Source: MED-G116 sp038107835 (GTDB lineage Bacteria; Pseudomonadota; Alphaproteobacteria; Puniceispirillales; Puniceispirillaceae). From it: a stretch of DNA of 64,000 bases. Location: the NCBI GenBank assembly GCA_038107835.1, contig JAYNHH010000010.1:1-64000 (forward strand), written 5' to 3'. The notes beneath the pieces were generated by a model that had not been told where the DNA came from, did not search any database, and saw only the letters and a program-made list of their open reading frames with translations. The position numbers and the translations under genes were made by a program. This document shows positions 62,747-64,000 of this stretch, one piece after another. Each line of letters opens with the position of its first letter. Position 1 is the first letter of the stretch.

Positions 62747-63346
62747 CTACATCTGCGCCGCAACGAATTCCCAATTGACCAGATTCTCAAGGAAATTGGC
62801 CAGATAGTCCGGGCGCTTGTTTCTGAAATCAATATAGTAGGAATGTTCCCACACATCGCATCCGAGCAGTGCCGTCTGTCCAAAACAAAGCGGATTCACA
62901 CCGTTTTCGGTTTTGGTGACCTGCAGTCCACCATCGGCATTCTTCACCAGCCAGCACCATCCAGACCCAAATTGGCCAGCACCGGCAGCCTTGAACTCAT
63001 CCTTGAACGCATCAACTGAACCGAAACTGTCGACAAGTGCCTTTTCCAGCTCGGAGGGCATGCTGCTTTGGCCAGGGCCCATCATCTGCCAGAACTGCAT
63101 GTGGTTCCAATGCTGTGAAGCGTTGTTGAAGATACCGTTCTGGGCAACAGCGCCAACTTGGTAGGTGCCGACTATGATATCTTCAAGCGACTTGTCCTCC
63201 CACTCAGTACCAGCGATCAGTTTGTTGCCATTCACCACATAGGCGTTGTGATGCAGATCATGGTGATATTCCATGGTCTCCGCACTCATGCCATGTGCAG
63301 CCAGCGCGTCGTGAGAATAGGGAAGGTCAGGTAGAGAGAATGCCAT
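62747..63346 (-). CDS. sodB: Superoxide dismutase (Fe/Mn family)
   Basis: Cytosolic SOD of 199 residues. Metal ligands are His28 (in EYHHDLHHNAYV), His in NASQHWNHMQFW, and Asp/His in DVWEHSYYID. The QFWQ and GSGWCWL segments look like the Fe-type of alphaproteobacteria, but Fe versus Mn cannot be settled by eye. It is divergent from the carbonic-anhydrase-like gene and has its own terminator. Confidence 0.95.
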   Translation of the reverse strand: MAFSLPDLPYSHDALAAHGMSAETMEYHHDLHHNAYVVNGNKLIAGTEWEDKSLEDIIVGTYQVGAVAQNGIFNNASQHWNHMQFWQMMGPGQSSMPSELEKALVDSFGSVDAFKDEFKAAGAGQFGSGWCWLVKNADGGLQVTKTENGVNPLCFGQTALLGCDVWEHSYYIDFRNKRPDYLANFLENLVNWEFVAAQM

Positions 63347-63501
63347 ATCAGCCTCCAGATGTTTGGGGATTAACTACCCCTACATACATCGCAATTGATT
63401 TTCGATAAACATGAAGTTGTAGATATGTGTATTATTTCACCGACACACAAGCCGGACGGCGATTCAATCTTCCCACTCCGGTCAATGACAGGCGGAAGAC
63501 A

Positions 63502-64000
63502 ATGACAGACAATAGCGACAATCGGGGCGACAGTAGCCGCAAGCCCTATATTGCTCCCTTTCTGGACCTCGTTCCAGAGATTGAGGATACGGTATTTGTT
63601 GCGGCGACAGCCGCCATCATGGGTGCCGTTCGAATCGGCGCACACAGCAGCATCTGGCATCAGGTAACGGTGCGCGGCGACAATAATTACATACTCATTG
63701 GAACGAACACCAACATACAGGATAACAGCTGCGTCCATATTGACAGCCGCAGATATCCCACGGTCATCGGTAATGATGTCACGATCGGCCATAGTGCCAT
63801 CATTCACGCCTGTGAAATTGGCGATGGCGGCTTTGTTGGCATGGGAGCCATTGTCATGGATGGCGCGGTGATTGAACCAGGCGGCATGCTGGCCGCAGGG
63901 GCCATGCTTACGCCCGGAAAGCGCATCCCCTCAGGCGAATTATGGGCGGGACGACCCGCCAAGAAAATGCGTGACCTCAGTGATGACGAAAAGCTGTTCA
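63502..64000 (+). CDS. Gamma-carbonic-anhydrase-family protein (partial)
   Basis: Left-handed beta-helix (hexapeptide-repeat) protein cut by the right edge; 166 residues are visible, close to the full length of about 170-185. It has HSSIWHQVTVRGD near the start of the helix, then NSCVHID and IGHSAIIHACEIGD, whose His residues match gamma-CA/YrdA zinc ligands. Further on is GMGAIVMDGAVIEPG and WAGRPAKKMR. The ATG at 63502 follows GGAAG. Family members may hydrate CO2 or have other roles. Confidence 0.88.
   Translation, partial: MTDNSDNRGDSSRKPYIAPFLDLVPEIEDTVFVAATAAIMGAVRIGAHSSIWHQVTVRGDNNYILIGTNTNIQDNSCVHIDSRRYPTVIGNDVTIGHSAIIHACEIGDGGFVGMGAIVMDGAVIEPGGMLAAGAMLTPGKRIPSGELWAGRPAKKMRDLSDDEKLF

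Noticed and set aside
1..64000. tRNA, rRNA, CRISPR arrays, prophage or intact transposase genes
   Set aside because: No cloverleaf, conserved rRNA stretch, spacer array or transposase-like protein was recognised in any gap.

Overview
The window looks like a stretch of an alphaproteobacterial chromosome, most likely from a marine methylated-amine user; a SAR116-like or related lineage is my inference, and the genus cannot be fixed from this sequence alone. Alphaproteobacterial markers include GapR/DUF2312, DUF1244, an IalB-family protein and the TmoXVW/Tmm/Tdm set. I recognised no rRNA, tRNA, CRISPR array, phage or intact insertion sequence. Genes are tightly packed: four convergent pairs share a CTAG or CTAA stop overlap.

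Region 1 (1-4349) handles quaternary amines. It holds a glycine-betaine-type ABC permease (cut by the window edge) and its binding protein, a class II aldolase-family protein, and a divergent betaine aldehyde dehydrogenase. Region 2 (4346-31410) is mostly housekeeping: a GT4 glycosyltransferase, an Lrp regulator, two RNA methyltransferases, a GlxA-type AraC regulator, SufE, both methylmalonyl-CoA mutase subunits, a GT39 membrane glycosyltransferase, MntR, DUF1244, GapR, PyrF, a double cold-shock protein, an MFS carrier, thioredoxin reductase, an M23 peptidase, an epimerase-like protein, FBP aldolase and FBPase, a Bax-inhibitor-1 protein, RlmN, an IalB protein, and a TesA-like esterase beside a YbbA/YbbP-type exporter.

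Region 3 (31407-60710) is the centrepiece, a roughly 29 kb trimethylamine/TMAO catabolic locus. A long minus-strand cluster reads gmaS, mgsA, mgsB, mgsC, two unknown genes, tmm, tmoX, tmoV, tmoW, with a divergent GntR/FCD regulator. Next come a class I amidotransferase and a dimethylglycine-dehydrogenase-type enzyme, the divergent mgdABCD operon, two ammonium transporters each followed by a tiny single-span membrane protein, TMAO demethylase (tdm), and formate-THF ligase (fhs). Together these import TMAO, oxidise TMA, release formaldehyde, turn monomethylamine into gamma-glutamylmethylamide, then N-methylglutamate, then glutamate, handle C1 units through THF and move ammonium. The known dimethylamine monooxygenase (dmmDABC) is not in the window. 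Four intergenic regions of this locus carry a TTGGT-N6-TTGGT direct repeat with 11-bp period, which may be a shared operator.

Region 4 (61116-64000) has argG, a small unknown protein, an Fe/Mn superoxide dismutase and the start of a gamma-carbonic-anhydrase-family protein cut by the window end.
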